Of a stretch of 61,223 nucleotides of DNA, positions 54,235-61,223 are shown in pieces. The first letter of the stretch is position 1. Each line of letters begins with the position of its first letter. The stretch is from Streptomyces violaceoruber. Lineage in GTDB: Bacteria; Actinomycetota; Actinomycetes; Streptomycetales; Streptomycetaceae. Under the pieces are notes generated by a model that did no database searches, was not told the DNA's origin, and worked only from the letters and a program-made list of their open reading frames with translations. The DNA is taken from positions 1 to 61,223 of the forward strand of contig JODI01000090.1 in assembly GCA_000720805.1 (NCBI GenBank), given 5' to 3'. Position numbers and translations under genes: made by a program.

Positions 54235-54840
54235 ATGTTCGACGTCGCCGTCTTCGGCTCCCTGTTCCTGACCCTCTTCGTCATCATGGATCCCCCCGGG
54301 ATCACCCCGATCTTCCTCGCGCTGACCGCCGGGCGCCCCGTCAAGGTGCAGAAGCGGATGGCGTTCCAGGCCGTCTGTGTGGCCGGCGGTGTGATCACCG
54401 TCTTCGGGCTGCTCGGTCATCAGATCCTCGACTACCTGCATGTCTCCGTGCCCGCGCTGATGATCGCGGGCGGGTTGCTGCTCCTGCTGATCGCCCTGGA
54501 CCTGCTCACGGGCAAGACGGACGAGCCGAAGCAGACCAAGGACGTGAACGTGGCGCTCGTACCGCTGGGCATGCCGCTGCTGGCCGGGCCGGGCGCCATC
54601 GTGTCGGTGATCCTGGCGGTGCAGAAGGCCGGCGGGGTCGCCACCCAGGTGTCGGTGTGGACGGCGATCCTCGCCATCCATGTGGTGCTGTGGCTGGTGA
54701 TGCGGTACTCACTGCTGATCATCAGGGTCATCAAGGACGGCGGCGTGGTCCTGGTGACGCGGCTCGCGGGCATGATGCTCTCCGCGATCGCCGTGCAGCA
54801 GATCATCAACGGGGTCACGCAGGTGGTGCGGGCCGGGTGA
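54235..54840 (+). CDS. MarC family integral membrane protein
   Basis: 201 residues with six membrane helices in two inverted halves. MarC signatures are MDPPGITPIFLALTAG near residue 18 and PLGMPLLAGPGAIVSVI near 110. Once linked to multiple antibiotic resistance, this is now regarded as a family of unknown transport function. ATG 54235; ribosome site weak (GCAAGG). A GC-rich hairpin terminates it. Confidence 0.92.
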   Translation: MFDVAVFGSLFLTLFVIMDPPGITPIFLALTAGRPVKVQKRMAFQAVCVAGGVITVFGLLGHQILDYLHVSVPALMIAGGLLLLLIALDLLTGKTDEPKQTKDVNVALVPLGMPLLAGPGAIVSVILAVQKAGGVATQVSVWTAILAIHVVLWLVMRYSLLIIRVIKDGGVVLVTRLAGMMLSAIAVQQIINGVTQVVRAG

Positions 54841-54884
54841 CGCGGTACGCGTGATCGAGGGCGGCAGAGCCCCGGCGGAACGCG

Positions 54885-54923
54885 CAGAGCCCCCGCCGGC
54901 ATCGGTGCCGGGCAGGGGCTCTG
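54885..54923. terminator. Terminator between MarC gene and small convergent ORF
   Basis: CAGAGCCCC pairs with GGGGCTCTG, extended by GC pairs with one mismatch, forming a long stem 45 bp after the MarC stop and 22 bp beyond the convergent small ORF stop. Useful to both strands. Confidence 0.75.
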
Positions 54924-54944
54924 AAACCTGTAGAGGGATCCTGG

Positions 54945-55097
54945 TTACGAGGCCGAGGTCTCGGCCGGGCGGATCCACAGCCGCTGCCCGATCGCGGCAG
55001 CCTGCTGAACGATACGGTTGACGGAGGCGGCGTCCACGACGGTGCTGTCCACGGGCGTACCGTCGACGTCGTCGAGTCGCATGATTTCGAAGCGCAT
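54945..55097 (-). CDS. 50-residue conserved small protein
   Basis: Too short for usual ORF thresholds but convincing. ATG 55097 has AGGGAGAA upstream, and the protein runs MRFEIMRLDDVDGTPVDSTV...VVDAASVNRIVQQAAAIGQRLWIRPAETSAS. It has strong codon bias, no membrane helix, and is bounded by a terminator. I recognise the pattern as a small protein recurrent in Streptomyces, function unknown. Confidence 0.8.
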   Translation of the reverse strand: MRFEIMRLDDVDGTPVDSTVVDAASVNRIVQQAAAIGQRLWIRPAETSAS

Positions 55098-55336
55098 CGG
55101 CTTCTCCCTTCGTCTGGTCATCCTCCTGAGGAGAACTACTTCTGTGGATGGCGCACGGAGCGTCGGTGCCCCCTGTTCCGTAAGTAGTCAACCCGATGGT
55201 TGTTACGAACATTCCCTACGCTAAGGAAATTTTTCGAACGGCTAACTACTGACCGGTAAGTGGTGTGGACGGGATCGTCAGGAGACTGACCGGGACCGGT
55301 TGTGTTCGCAGCGTGACCGCCGGGACAATGGAGACG

Positions 55337-56230
55337 ATGAACGACGACCTCGCGGCCCTCAGTGCCCGCATCGACCGCACCAACGAGCTGCTCCAGCGCA
55401 TGCTCGCCGAGGTGGCGAAGACGCCCTCGACGCACGCCATCTTCGTCGACGCGGGATACCTGTACGCCGCCGCGGGACGCCTCGTCGCCGGCACGGAGGA
55501 CCGACGCGCCTTCGACCTCGACACCGAGGGCCTGATCGAGGCGCTCATCGACCGGGCCCGCACCATCTTCGCGGACAGCCGTCTGCTCAGGGTCTACTGG
55601 TACGACGGCGCCAGACGCCGCATCCACACGGCCGAACAGCAGTCGATAGCCGAACTCCCGGACGTGAAGGTCCGGTTGGGCAACCTGAACGCCAACAACC
55701 AGCAGAAGGGCGTCGACTCGCTCATCCGCTCCGACCTGGAGTCCCTCGCCCGGCACCGCGCCATCAGCGACGCGGCCCTGCTCGGCGGCGACGAGGACCT
55801 GGTCTCGGCCGTCGAGGCGGCCCAGGGGTACGGCGCCAGGGTCCACCTCTGGGGCATCGAGGCACCCGAGGGCCGCAACCAGGCCGAGCCGCTGCTCTGG
55901 GAGGTCGACAGCCAGCGCACCTTCGACCTCGACTTCTTCAAGCCGTACGTCTCCCGGCGCACGGCCCACGCCTACGAGGCCGCGGTGGCCCGCCCCACCC
56001 GCGAGAACGTCCGTTTCGTGGGCGCGCAGATCGCGGCGAAGTGGCTGGCGGCGCGGGGCCGTGAGTCCCTGGTGGAACTGCTGCCCGGGCATCCGTACCT
56101 GCCGGGGTCGGTGGACCAGGACCTGCTGGTCGAGGCGGAAGGCCTGCTGCAGTACTCGCTCCGCGGCCAGGCGGACCTGCGCCGCTCCCTGCGGGACGGC
56201 TTCTGGGAGCACCTGCGCACGCTGTACTGA
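55337..56230 (+). CDS. NYN-domain protein (PIN-like nuclease fold)
   Basis: 297 residues. A short N-terminal coiled coil (LSARIDRTNELLQRMLAEV) is followed by the NYN core: FVDAGYLYAAAGR (first acidic site), YWYDGARRR, KGVDSLIRSDLESLA (second) and LLGGDEDLVSAVEAAQGYG (third acidic cluster). The C-terminal ~90 residues form a helical add-on. Likely a metal-dependent RNase. ATG 55337; ATG 55328 three codons earlier is possible. An AT-richer promoter region with repeats of AACTACT lies upstream. Confidence 0.9.
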   Translation: MNDDLAALSARIDRTNELLQRMLAEVAKTPSTHAIFVDAGYLYAAAGRLVAGTEDRRAFDLDTEGLIEALIDRARTIFADSRLLRVYWYDGARRRIHTAEQQSIAELPDVKVRLGNLNANNQQKGVDSLIRSDLESLARHRAISDAALLGGDEDLVSAVEAAQGYGARVHLWGIEAPEGRNQAEPLLWEVDSQRTFDLDFFKPYVSRRTAHAYEAAVARPTRENVRFVGAQIAAKWLAARGRESLVELLPGHPYLPGSVDQDLLVEAEGLLQYSLRGQADLRRSLRDGFWEHLRTLY

Positions 56231-56295
56231 CCCTTCTCGAGCCCTTCCTGGCCCCCCGCTCAGCTCCTCGCCCTCCTCAGCCCTTCTGGCCCTCC
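56231..56295. repeat. 19-bp tandem repeat between convergent NYN and hydrolase genes
   Basis: TCAGCCCTTCTGGCCCTCC (56277-56295) repeats the start of the hydrolase 3' end (TCAGCCCTTCTCGCG from 56296). A 17-bp relative lies at 56260-56276 and further fragments (CCCTTCTCGAG, CCCTTCCTGG) at 56231-56250. On the minus strand the unit contains AAGGGCTGA, the last two codons and stop of the hydrolase gene. Confidence 0.75.
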
Positions 56296-57201
56296 TCAGC
56301 CCTTCTCGCGCCGGACGCCGTCCCAGAAGTCGGCCAGGGCGCGGGCGGTGGGCAGGGGCTGCTCGGCGTTGGGGGAGTGCTCGGCGCCGGGAACGACCGT
56401 CCGGCGGGCCCCCAGTCGTACGGCCATGTCGTCGAGGAGGGGCACTGGCCAGGTGTCGTCGCGGGTGCCGGACAGCACGTGGAACGGCAGCGGGGCGGCG
56501 GCGAGTTCGGCGACCCGGTCGGGTTCCGTGCACAACTGGCGGCCCGTCGCGAGGAGTTGGGCGGGCTTGGTGCCCAGCCAGCGGCGACGCAGCTGATCCG
56601 GCTCGCCGACGCCGACGGCGGGGCCGCCGACCTCCTCCGGCGGGCCCATGGCCTGGATGGCCTCCCACACCTCGGGCATGCCCATCACGGCGAGCGCGTC
56701 CCGCAGCAGCTTCACGCGCTGCTGCTGGGAGTCGGAGATCTGCGCCGGCCCGGAGGACATCAGGGTGAGCGAACGGAAGGGGGAGTGGTCGAGCAGGGCG
56801 GCCGCCCGGGCGATCTGGCCGCCGAGCGAGTGTCCGAGCAGATGCACGGCCGTGCCGAGCGCGTCGACCTGCGCGAGCACGTCCCGCGCCAACTGGTCGC
56901 GGGCGTAGGCGGACTCGTCGTCCTCGGGCCCGTCCGACTCGAACTGCCCCCGCCCGTCCACCGCCACCACCCGGTACCCACGCGCCGCGAGCGGCTCGTG
57001 CAACAGCGTGAAGTCCTCCTTGCTGCCGGTGAACCCGGGCAGCATCAACACGGTCCCCTTCTCCTCGGAGCCGTCGAGTCCCTTGGCGGCATCGGCCCTG
57101 TCGGCCACGGGTGAGTCCACGACAGCGAACTCACCGCGTGCGGTGCGCAGAGGGTAGGCGCGGGCGCCGGGGGGCGGGGTGAAGGAGACGTGGTGGCTCA
57201 C
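56296..57201 (-). CDS. Alpha/beta-hydrolase
   Basis: 301 residues. LMLPGFTGSKEDF (oxyanion hole), nucleophile elbow GHSLGGQ, SGTRDDTWPV (acid) and AEHSPN (His) are all present. No signal peptide, so cytosolic. Substrate unknown. GTG 57201 has no ribosome site in front, so a leaderless message is possible. Confidence 0.9.
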   Translation of the reverse strand: MSHHVSFTPPPGARAYPLRTARGEFAVVDSPVADRADAAKGLDGSEEKGTVLMLPGFTGSKEDFTLLHEPLAARGYRVVAVDGRGQFESDGPEDDESAYARDQLARDVLAQVDALGTAVHLLGHSLGGQIARAAALLDHSPFRSLTLMSSGPAQISDSQQQRVKLLRDALAVMGMPEVWEAIQAMGPPEEVGGPAVGVGEPDQLRRRWLGTKPAQLLATGRQLCTEPDRVAELAAAPLPFHVLSGTRDDTWPVPLLDDMAVRLGARRTVVPGAEHSPNAEQPLPTARALADFWDGVRREKG

Positions 57202-57253
57202 GGGGGGAGGGTACCGGGTGGGGCGGAGCCCACGGGGGCGGGCGGAGAAACGG

Positions 57254-57290
57254 CGACGGCCCGGTTCACATGAGGTGAACCGGGCCGTCG
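57254..57290 (-). terminator. Helicase gene terminator
   Basis: A 16-bp perfect stem (CGACGGCCCGGTTCAC with its complement) and a 5-base loop, 10 bp after the helicase stop and before the hydrolase start at 57201. Confidence 0.85.
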
Positions 57291-57299
57291 AGCGAGCGA

Positions 57300-59993
57300 T
57301 CAGCTGTCCGCGGGCTCCGTGGCGGCCGTGGCCTTGCGGGGCCGTCGTACCCTCGGCTTCGCCTCGGCTGTCTCCGACGCCTGGGCCGGGATGTCCGCAG
57401 CGGCCTCGGCGGGAACCGCGGCCTTACGGGTCCGGCGCGCCTTGGGCTTCGCCTCGGCGCCCTCGGCGGTGTCCACGGCAGCCTCGGCCGACGCCGCGGT
57501 CTTGCGCGTACGACGCGGCTTTGTCTCCGGCGCCTCGGCGGTGTCCGCCACGGTCTCCGCCGTCGCCTTGGCCGCAGCGGTCTTGCGCGTCCGGCGCGGC
57601 TTGGTCTCCGCGCCCTCCGCGGTGTCCGCGGCGGCTTCCGCGGCCGCGGCGGTCTTCCGGGTGCGGCGCGGCTTGGCCTCCGTGCCCTCGGCGGTGTCCG
57701 CGGCAGTGGTGGTGGCCTTGCGGGTGCGGCGCGGCTTGGCCTCGACACCCGCGGCGGTGTCCACCGCCGCCTCCGCCGTCGCCTTGGCCGCCGCGGTCTT
57801 GCGCGTCCGGCGCGGCTTGGCCTCGGTGGCTTTCGGCTCCTGGTCCGTCTGGGCCGGGATCTCGGCGGTGACGGCCTCGACCGGTTCGGCGGCCTTGCGC
57901 GTACGACGACGCGGCGCGGCCTTGACCGCCTCCACGGTGTCGACGGCGGCCTCGGCCGGAGCCGCGGCGGCCTTGCGCGTACGACGCCGGGGCTTGGCTT
58001 CCGCGGCGTCCGCGTCCGCGGTGGACTCGGCCGTCCCCTCGGCGGTGTCGAGCGCGGCCTCGGCCGCAGTCGCCGTGGCCGTGGCCGTGGTCGCCGTCGC
58101 GGCCTTGCGGGTGCGGCGGCGCGGCTTGGTGGCGGGGGCCTCGGGCTCCGACACCGCCGGTGCCTCGGACACCGGCGCGGCCTCCGTGACCGTCTCCGCG
58201 GTCACCGGCTCGGCCGGCGTGACCGCCGACTCCGCGGACTTGCGGGTCCGGCGTCGGCGCGACTTCGCCGGAGCCTCGGCGGAGTCCACGACATCCGCCG
58301 TGCCCTCGGCCGTCGCGACGGCCTCCTGCGCGGCCTCGGCAGCCGCCTGCGGCACCACCGGCTCGGCGGCGGCCTCGGCCTGCGCCCCACCGCGCGTGCG
58401 GCGGCGACGGCGCGGGGTCCGGCCCGTCGCGGTCGCGTCCTCCGGCGTGACAGCCGAGACCGGCCCGGCCGGCGACACCGCGGCGGTCGCCGCGGCGCTC
58501 TCGTCCGGCGCGATCGCCTCGGCCGCCCCCGAGGGCGCCGTGGCGTCCAGCGGCGTACCGCTGCGCGTACGGCGGCGGCGCCGCGGCGCACGCGCCGAAC
58601 GCTCGCGGTCGGCGGACTGGGGCTCGTCCCGGCGGTCCCGGCCGCCGCGACCGCCCTGGCCGCCGCGACCACCCCGGTCGCGGTCGCCACGACCGCGAGC
58701 ACCGCGGCCACCGGTCTCGCCGAGGTCCTCCACCTCCTCCGCGCCGAGCCCGGCACGCGTGCGCTCGGCGCGCGGCAGGACACCCTTCGTGCCCGCGGGG
58801 ATGCTGAGGTCCTCGTAGAGGTGCGGGGAGGTCGAGTACGTCTCCGGCGGGTCGCTCAGGCCGAGGTCCAGCGCCTTGTTGATGAGCTGCCAGCGCGGGA
58901 TGTCGTCCCAGTCGACCAGGGTGATCGCGATGCCCTTGGCACCCGCGCGGCCGGTACGGCCGATGCGGTGCAGGTACGTCTTCTCGTCTTCCGGCGACTG
59001 GTAGTTGATGACGTGGGTCACCCCCTCGACGTCGATGCCGCGGGCGGCGACGTCGGTGCAGACGAGCACGTCCACCTTGCCGTTGCGGAAGGCCCGCAGC
59101 GCCTGCTCACGCGCGCCCTGGCCGAGGTCGCCGTGGACCGCGCCGGAGGCGAAACCGCGCTGCTGGAGCTGGTCGGCCAGGTCGGCCGCCGTCCGCTTCG
59201 TACGGCAGAAGACCATGACCAGTCCCCGGCCGTCGGCCTGCAGTATGCGCGCGACCATCTCGGGCTTGTCCATGTTGTGCGCGCGGTACACGTGCTGCTT
59301 GGTGTTCGCGACCGTCCTGCCCGCGTCGTCGGGCGAGGTGGCGTTGATGTGCGTGGGCTGCGACATGTAGCGGCGGGCGAGACCGATGACCGCGCCCGGC
59401 ATGGTCGCCGAGAACAGCATGGTCTGGCGCTTCACCGGGAGCATGTTGATGATCTTCTCGACGTCCGGCAGGAAGCCCAGGTCGAGCATCTCGTCGGCCT
59501 CGTCGAGGACGAGCGACTTGATGTGCTTGAGGTCGAGCTTCTTCTGCCCCGCGAGGTCCAGCAGCCGCCCGGGGGTGCCGACGACGACGTCGACGCCCTG
59601 CTTGAGGGCCTCGACCTGCGGCTCGTAGGCACGGCCGCCGTAGATGGCGAGAACGCGCACGTTGCGCACCTTGCCCGCGGTCAGCAGGTCGTTGGTGACC
59701 TGCGTGCACAGCTCGCGGGTCGGGACGACGACGAGCGCCTGCGGGGCGTCGGTGAGCGCCTCGGGCTTGGCGCGCCCGGCCTCCACGTCGGCGGGGACGG
59801 TGACGCGCTCGAGGAGCGGAAGACCGAAGCCCAGCGTCTTGCCGGTACCGGTCTTGGCCTGGCCGATGACGTCCGTGCCGGTCAGGGCGACGGGGAGGGT
59901 CATCTCCTGGATGGGGAAGGGACTGATGATGCCGACGGCTTCGAGGGCCTCGGCGGTCTCGGGAAGGATCCCGAGCTCTCGGAAGGTAGTCAG
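57300..59993 (-). CDS. DEAD-box RNA helicase with long basic repeat tail, probable CTG start
   Basis: 897 residues if started at CTG 59993. The helicase core covers 1 to about 400: Q motif, AKTGTGKT (I), PTREL (Ia), DEAD (II), SAT (III) and HRIGRTGRAG (VI). An RG-rich segment (RGARGRGDRDRGGRGG) follows, then about 430 residues of Ala/Glu/Thr spacers with about 13 RRTRK-type basic clusters, resembling histone H1-like tails. No ATG, GTG or TTG occurs between the conserved TTFRELGIL start and a distant upstream region; CTG 59993 has AAGAGG seven bases before it. Probably remodels RNA or ribosomes, with the tail binding nucleic acid. Confidence 0.88.
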   Translation of the reverse strand: MTTFRELGILPETAEALEAVGIISPFPIQEMTLPVALTGTDVIGQAKTGTGKTLGFGLPLLERVTVPADVEAGRAKPEALTDAPQALVVVPTRELCTQVTNDLLTAGKVRNVRVLAIYGGRAYEPQVEALKQGVDVVVGTPGRLLDLAGQKKLDLKHIKSLVLDEADEMLDLGFLPDVEKIINMLPVKRQTMLFSATMPGAVIGLARRYMSQPTHINATSPDDAGRTVANTKQHVYRAHNMDKPEMVARILQADGRGLVMVFCRTKRTAADLADQLQQRGFASGAVHGDLGQGAREQALRAFRNGKVDVLVCTDVAARGIDVEGVTHVINYQSPEDEKTYLHRIGRTGRAGAKGIAITLVDWDDIPRWQLINKALDLGLSDPPETYSTSPHLYEDLSIPAGTKGVLPRAERTRAGLGAEEVEDLGETGGRGARGRGDRDRGGRGGQGGRGGRDRRDEPQSADRERSARAPRRRRRTRSGTPLDATAPSGAAEAIAPDESAAATAAVSPAGPVSAVTPEDATATGRTPRRRRRTRGGAQAEAAAEPVVPQAAAEAAQEAVATAEGTADVVDSAEAPAKSRRRRTRKSAESAVTPAEPVTAETVTEAAPVSEAPAVSEPEAPATKPRRRTRKAATATTATATATAAEAALDTAEGTAESTADADAAEAKPRRRTRKAAAAPAEAAVDTVEAVKAAPRRRTRKAAEPVEAVTAEIPAQTDQEPKATEAKPRRTRKTAAAKATAEAAVDTAAGVEAKPRRTRKATTTAADTAEGTEAKPRRTRKTAAAAEAAADTAEGAETKPRRTRKTAAAKATAETVADTAEAPETKPRRTRKTAASAEAAVDTAEGAEAKPKARRTRKAAVPAEAAADIPAQASETAEAKPRVRRPRKATAATEPADS

Positions 59994-60379
59994 GGTGCTG
60001 CCTCTTCTGTGTGGGCGGTGCGAGGCGAGCGCGGGGGTCGTCTGGGACCGTGCGGGGACGTCGACTGCCTTACGGGCTGGCCGTATGGCACGGGACCACT
60101 GCCGACGCTCTAGCGCTCGTACCGCTGAGGGTCCCCCTCCGGATTCCGTACGCGAAGTGCCGTACGGACGAGGAGGGCTGTCGGGTCGGAGCCGATCGGG
60201 CCACCGACCGGGCATCCTCATTCGTGCGGCCCGTCGAGATACGTCAAAGTCCTCAGCGGGCGCATTACCACCATACCCCGGAATCGCGCACATGCGATGG
60301 CCGATTTGGTCACGTAGTCGTCGTCACAGTGATTGACCAGGAACTTCCGCCACGCGACGGGCGAGCTATTGTGCGCTTC
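59994..60379. promoter_or_regulatory. Divergent leader region with a two-part hairpin upstream of the helicase gene
   Basis: 386 bp without a gene. A structured element at 60135-60177 pairs CCCTCC with GGAGGG and, inside it, CCGTACG with CGTACGG. It would lie in a long 5' leader of the helicase mRNA, as cold-induced helicases often have. Promoters for the helicase and the ferritin-like gene must be here, but no clear pair was found. Confidence 0.4.
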
Positions 60380-61129
60380 ATGACGACGCCTGACAACACC
60401 TCTGACGCACCCGCGGACGCTTCTGCCGAGGTCACCGCAGTCGCCGCCCAGGACTGGGCCCGGGCCTCCGCCGACCCGCAGTACCGGGCGGCGGTCGTCG
60501 ACCTGCTCGGCGCGCTGGCGTACGGAGAGCTGGCGGCCTTCGAACGGCTCGCGGAGGACGCCAAGCTTGCACCGACGCTGGCGGACAAGGCGGAACTCGC
60601 GAAGATGGCGTCGGCCGAGTTCCACCACTACGAGAAGCTGAAGGACCGGCTCACCGAGATCGGCGAGGAGCCGACGCTGGCCATGGAGCCGTTCGTCGCC
60701 GCGCTGGACGGCTTCCACAAGCAGACGGCGCCCTCGGACTGGCTGGAGGGCCTGGTCAAGGCGTACGTGGGCGACTCGATCGCCAGCGACTTCTACCGCG
60801 AGGTCGCCGCCCGCCTCGACGCGGACACCCGCGAACTCGTCCTGGCCGTGCTCGACGACACCGGGCACGCCGGCTTCGCGGTGGAGAAGGTGCGCGCGGC
60901 GATCGACGCGGAGCCGCGCGTCGGCGGGCGGCTCGCCCTGTGGGCGCGACGGCTGATGGGCGAGGCCTTGTCGCAGTCCCAGCGGGTGGTCGCCGACCGG
61001 GACGCCCTGTCGACGATGCTCGTGGGCGGTGTCGCGGACGGCTTCGACCTGGCCGAGGTGGGCCGCATGTTCTCCCGCATCACCGAGGCGCACACCAAGC
61101 GGATGGCGGCGCTGGGACTCGCGGCCTAG
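60380..61129 (+). CDS. Ferritin-like fold protein (MiaE-like)
   Basis: 249 residues, mostly helical. Candidate metal ligands: Glu in GALAYGELAAFERLAEDA, ExxH in AEFHHYEKL, and further Glu/His in a later helix (FYREVAARLD, LDDTGHAGF). It resembles the ferritin-like proteins annotated near MiaE, a tRNA hydroxylase, in actinobacteria; activity unproven. ATG 60380; weak ribosome site. Its TAG stop coincides with the end of the neighbouring IS sequence. Confidence 0.85.
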   Translation: MTTPDNTSDAPADASAEVTAVAAQDWARASADPQYRAAVVDLLGALAYGELAAFERLAEDAKLAPTLADKAELAKMASAEFHHYEKLKDRLTEIGEEPTLAMEPFVAALDGFHKQTAPSDWLEGLVKAYVGDSIASDFYREVAARLDADTRELVLAVLDDTGHAGFAVEKVRAAIDAEPRVGGRLALWARRLMGEALSQSQRVVADRDALSTMLVGGVADGFDLAEVGRMFSRITEAHTKRMAALGLAA

Positions 61130-61223
61130 TGTCCCGGTCCGGAGATCCTGTCGCAGTAGTGGCAGATGCGGTCGATGATCTGGTCCGCGGTTTTGGTCCA
61201 TCTAAAGGGCCGGGCCTGCTCGT
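61126..61223 (-). mobile_element. 3' end of an IS630-family transposase gene, cut by the window edge
   Basis: On the minus strand 61126-61223 reads EQARPFRWTKTADQIIDRIC then HYCDRISGPGH and a stop. This is the characteristic C-terminus of IS630-type transposases abundant in Streptomyces. Its TAG overlaps the TAG of the ferritin-like gene within CTAG; IS630 elements insert at TA, so the element's end is probably at 61127-61129. The rest of the element is outside the window. Confidence 0.85.

Overview
The window reads as chromosomal DNA of a Streptomyces or close relative. GC is very high with strong third-position G/C bias, GTG and TTG starts are common, stop/start overlaps (ATGA, GTGA) are frequent, and many actinobacterial families are present (MshB mycothiol deacetylase, DUF6113, DUF3117, DUF6758, a SigE-type ECF sigma factor with a ZAS anti-sigma factor, TatB). 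Most of it is core chromosome. About 3 kb near 15.7-18.6 kb is accessory and decaying, and the right edge enters an IS630-type transposase.

Layout. 1-5.8 kb (minus) is a five-gene peptide ABC importer cut off at the left edge; its binding protein carries a C-terminal membrane anchor. Head to head with it, 6.2-12.0 kb (plus) is a second peptide importer of the BldK type (lipoprotein, two permeases, two ATPases), with a duplicated permease tail inserted before the ATPase genes. 12.5-15.5 kb holds a GH114-like lipoprotein and an S9 prolyl oligopeptidase. 15.7-18.6 kb is an accessory strip: a small membrane protein, an HATPase and a HTH/zinc-ribbon gene that each appear frameshifted, a DUF6247 gene, a deleted RelE-like remnant, and a HEPN protein. 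18.6-26.6 kb carries mshB, DUF6113, a Gly/Pro-rich membrane protein with VanW-type domains, and an ABC-2 exporter with its two-component pair. 26.6-33.1 kb has SirB1-like and GNAT proteins, then fdxA, dapC, a lysozyme-like membrane protein and dapE.

33.2-47.1 kb follows the Mycobacterium tuberculosis order around Rv1202-Rv1232c, as I remember it: LOG protein, FolP2-type DHPS, DivIVA-like protein, Tag glycosylase, DUF3117, O-methyltransferase, SigE, anti-sigma factor, HtrA, TatB, Mrp, DUF1003, MgtE-N/CBS protein. The theme is envelope stress response and protein export, plus ion homeostasis, with CorA further on at 48.7 kb. 50-61 kb holds SUFU, MFS, DUF6758, PHP, MarC and NYN proteins, an alpha/beta hydrolase, a DEAD-box helicase with a long basic repeat tail, and a ferritin-like protein.

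The least expected features are these. Degenerate tandem repeats of 10-22 bp begin at or just after the stop codons of several unrelated genes (dapC, O-methyltransferase, htrA, PHP, hydrolase/NYN), in the clearest case repeating the stop codon itself. Two genes seem to start at non-standard codons (ATT and CTG). The 15.7-18.6 kb strip shows several independent lesions. No tRNA, rRNA, CRISPR array or biosynthetic cluster was seen. All family names come from reading the translations; no database search was run.
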